Origin: Erwinia sp. E602 | GTDB lineage: Bacteria; Pseudomonadota; Gammaproteobacteria; Enterobacterales; Enterobacteriaceae | Assembly: GCF_018141005.1 (NCBI RefSeq) | Contig: NZ_CP046582.1 | Span: forward strand, 434,001 to 498,000 | Length of the DNA stretch: 64,000 nucleotides | Direction: 5' to 3' | Part shown: piece by piece, positions 7,104 to 15,970 of the stretch | How positions within the stretch are numbered: the stretch's first letter is position 1 | Layout: the number at the start of each line of letters is the position of its first letter | The notes under the pieces: generated by a model | The model's database searches: none | Told to the model about the DNA's origin: nothing | What the model saw: the letters and a program-made list of their open reading frames with translations, nothing else | Program-made: the position numbers and the translations under genes

Positions 7104-10100
7104 TTCATGGAGCAGAGGAGGGCTTGCCGGCATGATAGCCTTCATCTCAGCAGTTATGGTGGCCTTGATCCTTCATTTTGGTCCCTCGCATGGCCTAGAT
7201 ACCCGACTGAAGCAGGTACTTGTATTTGCTGCCGTATGGATAGTAATGCTTATTACTTTCTGTACGCCGTTTATGTTCCGGTTCATGCGGGAAAAGTACC
7301 ACCGCTGGCGGGAACAGAAGAACAATGCTTTGCCTTCTGATGAATCAAGAGTTGCCAGGACTCCACCACGCAACGTCACCGTCGACACCATCCGTATAGC
7401 CATGCGTAATCTCTATGGCCGACGCTGGGGTCGCAAAACCCGTATCCTCTTGGTAACCGGCACCGCCTCTGAAGTGGAGCAGCTAACCCCAGGCCTGACG
7501 GAGCAGCTCTGGCAGGAAGATCGCGGCACGTTACTGCTGTGGGGCGGTGACCTTAACACACCAGCAGACAGCGCCTGGCTGACCGCACTGCGCAAACTTC
7601 GCCACCGTCCGGTAGATGGCCTGGTGTGGGTTACCTCAGCTTTTGACCAGCTGTCGGCTCCAGGACTGGAACAGCCGTTGCCGGTGCCGTCTGCAGGCAC
7701 CATAGATTCCCTGTCTTATGCCATCAGCAGCCGCATGGATACGCTGGGCTGGAAACTCCCGCTGTATGTCTGGTCACTGCACCCGCGTGCCGGGAAGCCG
7801 GATGGTCGCATTATACAGGCGACAGGCTGTCTGCTGCCTGCAGGGTGCCGCCCCGGGGGGCTGGCTGAAAAACTCGCTACCCTGACGCCGGAACTGACCT
7901 CGCAGGGTGTGCTGCAGAGCTGTAATGAGGTGAAGCACAACTTCCTGCTGGCGCTTGCCGATCAGCTCATCCGCGAGCCGGAGAGCGTGACCGACCCGCT
8001 GTCGGTGATGCTCAACCCGTACCGACCGCTGCCGCTGGCGGGCGTGGTGTTCAGCCAGGTTTCTGAGGATGCGGAACGCAGCGTGGCGCATCACTGGGGC
8101 ATGGATAAGCGCTGGGATGTGCTGCCGGATTCGTTGCGCTCGCTGCCCGCCGCGCTTCGGCCGCGCAAGCCGGGCGTGCCGTGGCGCAACGTCCTGCTCC
8201 CCACCACCGCGGCGCTGATGGTGCTGTGGGCAGGCTGGATGCTGCTCTCCTTTATCAGCAACCGCACTGTGATCCAGGATGCGCAGGAGCAGGCCGCGCT
8301 CGCCGCCCGGCAGACGCAGCCGCTGGAGCAGCGCCTGCACGCCCTGCTGGCGTTGCAGAAAACGCTGGCCCGCCTGCAGTACCGCTCTGAGCATGGCGTG
8401 CCGTGGTATGAGCGGGCCGGGCTGAGTCAGAATAACGCCCTGCTGGCGACACTCTGGCCACGTTATCAGGACGGCGCCTTACCGCTGCTGCGTGATGCGG
8501 CAGCGAACCATCTGCAGAGCCAAATCACCGCCTTTAATGCCCTGCCGCCGGGCAGCCCGCTGCGCGAGCAGAGGGCAAAAACCACCCGGGAACAGCTGAA
8601 ACTCTACCTGATGCTGGCACGCCCGGAACATATGGACGCCGCCTGGTTCAGCTCTGCGCTGCTGCACCACTGGCCGACGCGGGATGGCGTGAAGGACGCC
8701 CTCTGGCAGGGCGTGGCCCCGCCGCTGCTCTCGTTTTATGGGGGGCAGCTGGCGGCGCACCCGCAGTGGCGCCTGGCGGCCGACGAAGGCCTGGTGAGCC
8801 AGGCCCGCACCCGGCTGGTTCGCCTGACGGGCATGCGCAACAGTGAGCCGACGCTGTACCAGAAAATGCTTGCTCAGGTGGCGCACCAGTACGCCGACCT
8901 GCGCCTGAGCGATATGGTGGCGGACACCGACGCCGCGCGGCTGTTCAGCACCGAAGAGGTGGTGCCGGGGATGTTCACCCGCCAGGCATGGGAGCAGGCC
9001 GTTCAGCCGGCCATTGAAAAGGTGGTAAAAGCGCGCCGGAACGAGCTTGACTGGGTGCTGACCGACGGCAGGCAGCAGCCGCAGCAGGCGGGCTCGCCTG
9101 ACGCGCTGAAAAAACGGCTGACGGAGCGTTATTTCGCTGATTTTGCCGGGGCGTGGCTGGCGTTTCTCAACAGCCTGCGCTGGAACCACGCCGGCACGCT
9201 GTCGGACTCCATCGACCAGCTGACCCTGATGGCGGACGTCCGCCAGTCGCCGCTGGTGGCGCTGATGAACCAGCTGAACGTCCAGGGCCGGACCGGGCAG
9301 ACCGGCGAAGCGATTTCCGACTCGCTGGTGAAATCGGCGAAAAATCTGCTGGGCGGCGACAACAAGGATGCCATTGATCAGAGTACCGGTGTTCATGGTC
9401 CGCTGGATGCGACCTTTGGTCCGCTGCTGGCGCTGATGGACAAAACCCGCGCCGGCGCGCAGGCCCAGAGCCTGCAGTCCTGGCTGACCCGCGTCACTCA
9501 GGTGCGATTACGCCTGCAGCAGGTGACCAACGCCGCCGACCCGCAGGCGATGACCCGGACGCTGGCGCAGACGGTGTTCCAGGGCAAAGCGGTGGATCTG
9601 ACCGAAACCCGCGACTACGGCAGCCTGGTGGCCGCCGGGCTGGGGCAGGAGTGGAGCGGCTTTGGCCGCACGGTGTTTGTCAACCCGCTGGAGCAGGCGT
9701 GGCAGCAGGTGCTGACCCCGGCGGCAGAGAGCCTGAACGCCCAGTGGCGGCAGGCGGTGGTTGCTGAGTGGAACGGCGCCTTTGGCGGGCGCTATCCGTT
9801 CAGCAGCGCCAGCAGCGACGCGTCGCTGCCGCTGCTGGCGAAATACCTGGACGCCGACGCGGGGCGCATCGCGCAGTTCCTGCAAACCCGTCTTAACGGC
9901 GTGCTGCACCGCGAGGGCAGCCACTGGGTGCCGGACGGCATCAACGCGCAGGGGCTGACCTTCAACCCAAAATTTATCGCCGCGATGAATACCCTCAGCC
10001 ACATCGCCGACGTCGCCTTCACCCAGGGCACCGCCGGGATGCGCTTTGAACTGCGCCCGGGCACCTCTGAAGGCGTGATGCAGACCAGCATGATCATCGA

Positions 10101-10509
10101 CAGCCAGAAGCTGGTGTATATGAACCAGATGCCGCAGTGGCGGCGGGTGAACTGGCCTGCGGACACCGAAGCGCCGGGCGCCACCCTGAGCTGGGTAAGC
10201 ACCCAGGCGGGGACGCGGCAGTTCGCCGATATTCCCGGCACCTGGGGCTGGATCCGCCTGCTGGACGCCGCCACCGTCAGCGCGTATCCCGGCGTAAGCA
10301 GCAGCTACAGCCTGAGCTGGAAGGCGCAGGACGGGCGCCCGCTTAACTACACCCTGCGCACCGAAGCGGGCGAGGGGCCGCTGGTCCTGCTCAGGCTGCG
10401 CAACTTCCGTCTGCCGGAAGCCATTTTCAGCGTGGACGCCACGCAGGCGCAGGGCTCGCTGACGGACACCCATGATGCCAAAACTGCCAGTGTGCAGGAG
10501 GATTACTGA
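7090..10509 (+). CDS. tssM: TssM (IcmF/VasK) T6SS membrane-complex protein
   Basis: About 1139 residues. The inner-membrane protein spans to the periplasm, where its C-terminal domain binds the lipoprotein TssJ and its N-terminus binds TssL. Three hydrophobic segments are visible, two near the N-terminus (~8-30, ~35-55) and one at ~380 (VLLPTTAALMVLWAGWMLL), the family topology. A long Gln/Leu/Ala-rich periplasmic part with the ImcF-related and C-terminal beta regions follows. The P-loop expected in the cytoplasmic domain is not present; the matching stretch reads RILLVTGTASEVEQL. The start is the ATG at 7090 with AGGGAG 8-14 bases upstream; the open frame extends to 7057, inside the previous gene. 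The stop overlaps tssA as TGATG. Confidence 0.9.
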   Translation: MMLGSSWSRGGLAGMIAFISAVMVALILHFGPSHGLDTRLKQVLVFAAVWIVMLITFCTPFMFRFMREKYHRWREQKNNALPSDESRVARTPPRNVTVDTIRIAMRNLYGRRWGRKTRILLVTGTASEVEQLTPGLTEQLWQEDRGTLLLWGGDLNTPADSAWLTALRKLRHRPVDGLVWVTSAFDQLSAPGLEQPLPVPSAGTIDSLSYAISSRMDTLGWKLPLYVWSLHPRAGKPDGRIIQATGCLLPAGCRPGGLAEKLATLTPELTSQGVLQSCNEVKHNFLLALADQLIREPESVTDPLSVMLNPYRPLPLAGVVFSQVSEDAERSVAHHWGMDKRWDVLPDSLRSLPAALRPRKPGVPWRNVLLPTTAALMVLWAGWMLLSFISNRTVIQDAQEQAALAARQTQPLEQRLHALLALQKTLARLQYRSEHGVPWYERAGLSQNNALLATLWPRYQDGALPLLRDAAANHLQSQITAFNALPPGSPLREQRAKTTREQLKLYLMLARPEHMDAAWFSSALLHHWPTRDGVKDALWQGVAPPLLSFYGGQLAAHPQWRLAADEGLVSQARTRLVRLTGMRNSEPTLYQKMLAQVAHQYADLRLSDMVADTDAARLFSTEEVVPGMFTRQAWEQAVQPAIEKVVKARRNELDWVLTDGRQQPQQAGSPDALKKRLTERYFADFAGAWLAFLNSLRWNHAGTLSDSIDQLTLMADVRQSPLVALMNQLNVQGRTGQTGEAISDSLVKSAKNLLGGDNKDAIDQSTGVHGPLDATFGPLLALMDKTRAGAQAQSLQSWLTRVTQVRLRLQQVTNAADPQAMTRTLAQTVFQGKAVDLTETRDYGSLVAAGLGQEWSGFGRTVFVNPLEQAWQQVLTPAAESLNAQWRQAVVAEWNGAFGGRYPFSSASSDASLPLLAKYLDADAGRIAQFLQTRLNGVLHREGSHWVPDGINAQGLTFNPKFIAAMNTLSHIADVAFTQGTAGMRFELRPGTSEGVMQTSMIIDSQKLVYMNQMPQWRRVNWPADTEAPGATLSWVSTQAGTRQFADIPGTWGWIRLLDAATVSAYPGVSSSYSLSWKAQDGRPLNYTLRTEAGEGPLVLLRLRNFRLPEAIFSVDATQAQGSLTDTHDAKTASVQEDY

Positions 10510-12113
10510 TGTCATCCCTGACCGTATTGCTTAGCGCCTGCCAGGCCGATCCCGAAACGTTACGGCAGCAGGCCTGCCAGCGTATCGCGCTGTGGGAAAA
10601 CTGGTTACTGCCGATTCCGGGCGATTCTCCGGCGGGCTCAGACCCGGGCTACGACGATGACTTCCAGCAGATCCGTGAAGAGGTCAACAAGCTGTCCGGG
10701 GCGGATACCGAACTGATCTGCCGGCTGGCAGAAAAGCTGCTGACCGGCAGCGCCAAAGACATCCGCGTGGCGACCTGTTACTGCTGGGCGAAGCTGCACC
10801 GGGAAGGCGAACGCGGGCTGGCCGACGGGCTGGAGCTGCTGGCCGGTTTGCTGGAGCGCTTTGGTGCGCAGCTGCACCCGCAGCGCGACCGCAGCCGTAA
10901 AGCCGCGCTGGAGTGGCTGGCGAGTTCGCGCATCACCGACAGCCTCTCCCTGTACCCGGAAGTGGTGCGGGAAGAGGCGCTGCGCACCGCAGGCGCACTG
11001 TTGCAGATCGCTCAGCTCACCGCCCCGGAGCCGGATGAAACCCGCCCGGAGCTCGGTGGTCTGTACGGCGCCCTCGAATCGCGGCTGCAAAAAGCCGGCG
11101 GCGTGGATGCGCTGGTGCCGCAGAACGTCAGCGACAGCTCACCGGTGGTACAAAACGATGCCCCTGAAATCAGCCGCGTGACCTCCGGCCAGGATTTACT
11201 GGCCCAGGCGCGCACGCTGTCGGCGTATCTGCGCGAACAGCCGGACGGCTGGCTGTCGGCGCACCACCTGATGAAATGCGTGCGCCACGACACGCTGCAG
11301 CAGCTGCCCCCCCTGACGGGGGAGGGAAAAACCCGCATCGACGCGCCGAAACCCGATCAGCGTGCCCTCCTTAAGCGGCTTTATCTGCAGCAAAGCTGGA
11401 GCGAAATGCTGGAGCAGGCCGACAGCCTGTTCGGGCGCGGGGCCAACCATCTGTGGCTGGATTTACAGTGGTATGTCCACCAGGCCCTGCTGAAGCTGGG
11501 CAGAGAGAAACTGGCAGACATTATTGAGGCCGACCTGAAAGGCCTGCTGTCACGCCTTTCCGGGCTGGAAAGCCTGGCATTCAGTGACGGCACACCGTTC
11601 GCTGATGAAGTGACGATCCGCTGGATCCAGCAGAGCGTAACGGACACCGCCGGCGGCTGGGGCGAAGAGATCCAGGCCGCTCAGACCGGATCCGGACAGG
11701 ATGACATCCTGGCGCTGGAGCCCGAAGCCGTGGCCGTAGCCGACAATGACGGCGCAGAGGCGGCGCTGAACTGGCTGCAAAACCGTCCGGGCATCACCAC
11801 CGAACGGCAGAAATGGCTGCTGCGCCTGCTGATGGCGCGCGTGGCCGAGCAATACGGCAGGAACGCGCTGGCGACCTGCCTGTTAAGCGAACTGGGTACG
11901 CAGGCCGACGGCATCACCATGACGCAGTGGGAACCCGCGCTGCTGTTTGAAGTCCGCGCCCGTCATCTCAGGCTCCTGCGCCTGAAAGCCGGGCGCAGCG
12001 AAGCCGATAAAAAACGCCTCGCCCCGGAGATGGAACAGCTGCTGGCCGGGCTGATCCGGCTTGATCCTGCACGGGCTGCGGTGCTCTGTGATCAGGAAAG
12101 ACTGACTTGTTAA
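10509..12113 (+). CDS. tssA: TssA (long, ImpA-N type) T6SS sheath-assembly protein
   Basis: 534 residues. An ImpA_N domain at the N-terminus (about 10-130) is recognisable by LLPIPGDSPAGSDPGYDDDFQQI. A long alpha-helical middle and C-terminal VasJ-like region follow. TssA binds the baseplate and the growing tail end and guides sheath polymerisation. The length fits the ~530-residue TssA class rather than short forms. Translation is coupled to tssM by the TGATG overlap. A second ImpA_N protein, at the end of the operon, should not be confused with it. Confidence 0.88.
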   Translation: MSSLTVLLSACQADPETLRQQACQRIALWENWLLPIPGDSPAGSDPGYDDDFQQIREEVNKLSGADTELICRLAEKLLTGSAKDIRVATCYCWAKLHREGERGLADGLELLAGLLERFGAQLHPQRDRSRKAALEWLASSRITDSLSLYPEVVREEALRTAGALLQIAQLTAPEPDETRPELGGLYGALESRLQKAGGVDALVPQNVSDSSPVVQNDAPEISRVTSGQDLLAQARTLSAYLREQPDGWLSAHHLMKCVRHDTLQQLPPLTGEGKTRIDAPKPDQRALLKRLYLQQSWSEMLEQADSLFGRGANHLWLDLQWYVHQALLKLGREKLADIIEADLKGLLSRLSGLESLAFSDGTPFADEVTIRWIQQSVTDTAGGWGEEIQAAQTGSGQDDILALEPEAVAVADNDGAEAALNWLQNRPGITTERQKWLLRLLMARVAEQYGRNALATCLLSELGTQADGITMTQWEPALLFEVRARHLRLLRLKAGRSEADKKRLAPEMEQLLAGLIRLDPARAAVLCDQERLTC

Positions 12114-12147
12114 GAACATTCTTTCTAAATTCTGAGTGATTATTTCT

Positions 12148-13911
12148 ATGAAAGACCTGACCCTACGTTATTACGAAGCGGAAATGCGTTATCTCCGCGA
12201 AGCGGCGAAAGAGTTCGCCCGGACTCATCCCGACCGGGCCGCGATGCTGGATCTTGATAAGGCTGGCACGCCCGATCCCTACGTTGAGCGCCTGTTTGAA
12301 GGCTTTGCCTTCTCGATGGGGCGGCTGCGTGAAAAAATTGATGATGATCTGCCGGAGCTGACGGAAGGGCTGGTCAGCATGCTCTGGCCACACTATCTGC
12401 GCACCATTCCGTCGCTGTCGATTGTGGCGTTTACGCCGGAGCTGCAGGCCATGAAAATCGCCGAAACGGTGCCAGCGGGGACTGAAGTCTACTCCCGCCC
12501 GGTAGGGCCAAAGAACACCGTCTGCCGCTACCGCACCACGCGCGAAATGAGGCTCAACCCGCTGATTGTCTCCGGCGTTACCATGACCACCGAGCCGGAC
12601 GGGCGCTCGCTGCTGCGTCTGCGTCTGGCCTGCAGCGGCCAGGCGGACTGGTCGCATGCCGACCTCAGCCAGCTGAACTTTTATCTGGCGGCCGACGCGC
12701 CGGTCAGCAGCCAGCTGCACCAGATGCTGACCCGGCGTCAGGCGGCGCTGTATCTGCGTCTGCCCGGTCAGACGGAGCGTGTCCGGCTGGAGGGGCGCTT
12801 CACGCCGGGTGGGTTTGATGAGGGCGACGGCCTGTGGCCGAAAGGGGATGCCGGGTTCAGCGGCTATCAGCTGCTGCTGGAGTATTTCACCTTCCGCGAG
12901 AAATTTATGTTCGTGCGGCTGCACGGCCTGGAGGGCATTACGCCGCCTGCGGGCGTGGCGTATTTCGATATCGAGGTGGTCTTTAATCAGCAGTGGCCGT
13001 CGGATTTGCCCGTGACGGATGACGCCATTCGCCTGCACTGTGTTCCGGTGATCAACCTGTTCACGCTGGAGGCCGATCCGCTGACGATTTCAGGGCTGGA
13101 GAGCGAATATCTGCTGCGGCCGAAGCGTTTGCAGGACGGGTATACCGAGATTTACTCGGTGGATTCGGTCACGGGATCCAGCCGCACCAACGCTGCCGAA
13201 TATGTGCCGTTCAGCAGTTTTCGCCACAAAGGCGGGATGATGCGCCGCCATGCGCCGCCCCGCTATTACCACACGCGGGTGAAGCGCGGTGTCACCGGGC
13301 TGCACGATACCTGGCTCATTCTGGGCGGGATGCACTGGGAGGAGGACCGCAGCGTTGTTCGTGAAACCGTCTCCCTGCAGATCACCGGCACCAACGGACA
13401 GCTGCCGCGCCGGGCGCTGCAGAGCACACTGCTGGATCGCTGCGAGCAGGTGGTGCAGGCCACAGTGACGGTAAATAACCTTTGCAAGCCAACGCTGCCG
13501 GTGTATCCCCCGGCCGAAGACCGGTTTCACTGGCGCGTGCTGAGCCATCTCGGCTCCGGTTTTCTCAATATGATGAGCAGCGCCGAGGTGCTGCGCGGCA
13601 CGCTGGCACTCTACAACTGGCAGGAGGACGAACTCAACAATCGTCGGCTTGAGGCCATCCGGCAGGTCGACCACCACCGCATTCAGCGCTTTGAACAGGG
13701 TTTCCTGCTGCGCGGGCTGGAGATTGAAGTCACCCTCGACAGCAGCGGTTTTACCGGGGAAGGAGATATCCACCTGTTCGGCGAACTGCTTAACCGCTTC
13801 TTTGCGCTCTACGCCGACATGAACCAGTTTAACCAGCTCACCCTTATCGTTCAGCCAGAAGGAAAATGCATCCGGTGGAAAGAGAATCACAGTCCGCGCC
13901 TGCCCGGCTGA
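12148..13911 (+). CDS. tssF: TssF T6SS baseplate protein
   Basis: 587 residues from the ATG at 12148 (MKDLTLRYYEAEMRYL, the family's typical start); a GTG at 12136 is in frame but adds only four residues. TssF forms the baseplate wedge with TssG, TssE and TssK in the cytoplasm. The N-terminal YYEAEMRYLREAAKEFA and PHYLRTIPSLSI match the family. It starts 34 bases after tssA and overlaps tssG by 46 bases, as is usual for this gene pair. Confidence 0.93.
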   Translation: MKDLTLRYYEAEMRYLREAAKEFARTHPDRAAMLDLDKAGTPDPYVERLFEGFAFSMGRLREKIDDDLPELTEGLVSMLWPHYLRTIPSLSIVAFTPELQAMKIAETVPAGTEVYSRPVGPKNTVCRYRTTREMRLNPLIVSGVTMTTEPDGRSLLRLRLACSGQADWSHADLSQLNFYLAADAPVSSQLHQMLTRRQAALYLRLPGQTERVRLEGRFTPGGFDEGDGLWPKGDAGFSGYQLLLEYFTFREKFMFVRLHGLEGITPPAGVAYFDIEVVFNQQWPSDLPVTDDAIRLHCVPVINLFTLEADPLTISGLESEYLLRPKRLQDGYTEIYSVDSVTGSSRTNAAEYVPFSSFRHKGGMMRRHAPPRYYHTRVKRGVTGLHDTWLILGGMHWEEDRSVVRETVSLQITGTNGQLPRRALQSTLLDRCEQVVQATVTVNNLCKPTLPVYPPAEDRFHWRVLSHLGSGFLNMMSSAEVLRGTLALYNWQEDELNNRRLEAIRQVDHHRIQRFEQGFLLRGLEIEVTLDSSGFTGEGDIHLFGELLNRFFALYADMNQFNQLTLIVQPEGKCIRWKENHSPRLPG

Positions 13912-14969
13912 TGGCGCAACTGGGCGACCGGTTGCCGGTCACCAACTTTTATCGTTTTTGTCAGCTACTGGAGCAAAGCCAGCCCGATAAACCGGTAACC
14001 GGCAGCGGCTGGCAGCTGCGTCATGAACCGGTGCGCTTTCGTCCGCATCCGGGAATGGGGTTTCCCGCGTCGGAAATCAAAGGGATGGAAGCGCCGGAAC
14101 ACCCGCATCTGCCGCCGACAATCCGCATCACCTTTATGGGGCTCTACGGCGTTGAGTCGCCGCTGCCTACGCACTATATCAACGACATTACCCAGCGCCG
14201 GGAAGGGTATGAGGCCACGGCGGACTTTCTCGATATCTTCAACCACCGGCTGATTGCCCAGTACTACCGCATCTGGCGAAAATACGCTTATCCGGCCACG
14301 TTTGCCGAGGGCGGAACGGACAAAACCTCACAGTATCTGCTGGGGCTGGCCGGTCTGGGTATCGACGGCTGTGCGGAGACTATCGCCACCCCGGCTTCGC
14401 GTTTTCTGGCGCTGCTGCCGGTGATGCTGCTGCCTGGTCGTACTGCAGAAGGCATGACGTCGCTGGTGCGCCTGCTGGCGCCCGATACGCAGGCGAAAGT
14501 CTGGCATCACGATAAACGCCGGGTACCCCTGAAAAAGCCGCTGTGTATGAGCGTGCGCACGCCTGCCACGCTGGAGGGGCGCCCGGTGATGGGCGCGTAT
14601 GCAACCGATGTGAACGGCCAGGTGCTGATGCAACTGACAACAACAAACCGGGCCGAGGTGCAGGGCTGGCTGCCCGGCGGCGACCTCCATACGGACCTGA
14701 CGGCGCTGCTGCATGTGTATCTGGGTTCCCGCCTGGATGTAAGGCTCCAGCTGCGGGTGGAGCGCAGCTTATTACCGGATGCGACCCTGAGCAGTCAGCC
14801 CCGGATAGGGGACGCACAACTCGGGCGTACGGCGATATTACGGCCGCTTAATCCGGCAAAGACCCTCACATATCCTCAAACAATAACCATCAATCTGGGC
14901 CGCTATGCGCGCGTCCGGGAGAATAATCACCGCAGGGAGACCAATGAAGATGGCGATTACCACTGGTAA
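13866..14969 (+). CDS. tssG: TssG T6SS baseplate protein
   Basis: 367 residues, the partner of TssF in the 2:1 baseplate wedge. Family features seen are NFYRFCQLLEQS near residue 30, VRFRPHPGMGFPASEI, FMGLYGVESPLPTHY, and a C-terminal LGRYARV-type ending. The start lies within the 3' end of tssF with AAGGA just upstream, consistent with translational coupling. The 3' end overlaps the start of tssJ by 26 bases. Confidence 0.93.
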   Translation: MHPVERESQSAPARLMAQLGDRLPVTNFYRFCQLLEQSQPDKPVTGSGWQLRHEPVRFRPHPGMGFPASEIKGMEAPEHPHLPPTIRITFMGLYGVESPLPTHYINDITQRREGYEATADFLDIFNHRLIAQYYRIWRKYAYPATFAEGGTDKTSQYLLGLAGLGIDGCAETIATPASRFLALLPVMLLPGRTAEGMTSLVRLLAPDTQAKVWHHDKRRVPLKKPLCMSVRTPATLEGRPVMGAYATDVNGQVLMQLTTTNRAEVQGWLPGGDLHTDLTALLHVYLGSRLDVRLQLRVERSLLPDATLSSQPRIGDAQLGRTAILRPLNPAKTLTYPQTITINLGRYARVRENNHRRETNEDGDYHW

Positions 14970-15486
14970 AACCCCCATGCTCGTGCTGGCATCGGGCATC
15001 GTGATGCTGCTGGCCGGCTGTGGCCTGACGCAGAAAGTCACCGACGGCACCGTCGCCGTCACAAAGTCGATTTTTTATAAGCAGGTCAAAACCCTGCATC
15101 TTGATATCCGCGCCCGTGAGGCCGTGAACAGCAATGCCGGGGGCGTGGCCCTCTCTGCGGTGGTGCGCATCTATCAGCTGAAAGACCGTAAAACGTTCGA
15201 CAGCACGGATTATCCGTCGCTGTTCGCCACCGACAGCCAGGCCATTAAGGCTGATTTGCTGGCAGAGAAAGATATTCGCCTGCAGCCGGGTGGCGCGGTG
15301 GCTATTAATATGCCGATGGAAGAAGGAGCGCAGTTTGTGGCCGTGGCCGGAATGTTTATGGCCCCGGATCAGGCGAATAACACCTGGCGGGTGGTGCTTT
15401 CACGCGAAGACCTCGACCCGGATAAAGCCCGGGTGATTGAGGCGGGCAATAACCAGCTGACGCTGATACCGCTTAAGGAGCAGTGA
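14944..15486 (+). CDS. tssJ: TssJ T6SS outer-membrane lipoprotein
   Basis: 180 residues from the ATG at 14944, preceded by AGGGAG; the open frame starts 13 codons earlier but without a ribosome-binding site. A basic N-terminus, a hydrophobic stretch and lipobox LLAGC give an acylated lipoprotein. The mature part is a small beta-sandwich with motifs typical of the SciN/VasD family (VVRIYQLKD, FDSTDYPSLF, FVAVAGMFM). It anchors TssM to the outer membrane. Confidence 0.92.
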   Translation: MKMAITTGKTPMLVLASGIVMLLAGCGLTQKVTDGTVAVTKSIFYKQVKTLHLDIRAREAVNSNAGGVALSAVVRIYQLKDRKTFDSTDYPSLFATDSQAIKADLLAEKDIRLQPGGAVAINMPMEEGAQFVAVAGMFMAPDQANNTWRVVLSREDLDPDKARVIEAGNNQLTLIPLKEQ

Positions 15487-15487
15487 G

Positions 15488-15931
15488 ATGCCACATCCCT
15501 CGATCTATGAAACGCTGTTCGGCAACTTCGCCGGCGGCCTCGACCTCAACCAGGTCAGCGAACAAAACCAGGCGATCCTCTCCGTCCTCGACAATATGCA
15601 GTGCATCCTCAACTGCCGTGCCGGTACGCTGGCGCATCTGCCTGATTACGGCCTGCCGGATATGACCATCATCCTGCAGGGGATGCCCGGCACCGCGCAC
15701 CAGCTGATGACCACGCTGTCTGACGTGCTGCTGCGCTACGAGCCGCGCCTCAGCAGCATCAGGGTGAATATGCTGCCGCAGACCCTTCCCGGCGAACTGC
15801 GCTACGCCATTGATGCCGAACTGAAGGGGATTGGCCTGGTGCGCTACGGCACCGAATTTCAGCCGCAAGGCAGGGTGCTGATCCGCCATATGAAACAGCA
15901 GCAGTATCTCGATGCGCGCGCCTCGCTGTAG
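15488..15931 (+). CDS. tssE: TssE (gp25-like) T6SS baseplate protein
   Basis: 147 residues, the smallest baseplate wedge subunit and a homologue of the phage T4 gp25 lysozyme-like family, without catalytic activity. Family signatures include ILSVLDNMQCILNCRAG followed by LPDYGLPDM (gp25 fold) and RYEPRLSSIRV. It starts 1 base after the tssJ stop. A 39-base gap separates it from the last gene of the cluster. Confidence 0.93.
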   Translation: MPHPSIYETLFGNFAGGLDLNQVSEQNQAILSVLDNMQCILNCRAGTLAHLPDYGLPDMTIILQGMPGTAHQLMTTLSDVLLRYEPRLSSIRVNMLPQTLPGELRYAIDAELKGIGLVRYGTEFQPQGRVLIRHMKQQQYLDARASL

Positions 15932-15970
15932 CAGGCGCAGCCCTTCTGTCATCACAATCTGAAAGCTGAT

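Noticed and set aside
8181..9396. Long antisense and shifted open frames within tssM (and similar ones in yhdP, glutamate synthase and csrD)
   Set aside because: They are by-products of high GC content and codon bias opposite real genes; the translations are low-complexity (Arg, Pro, Ala, His rich) without domain signals.
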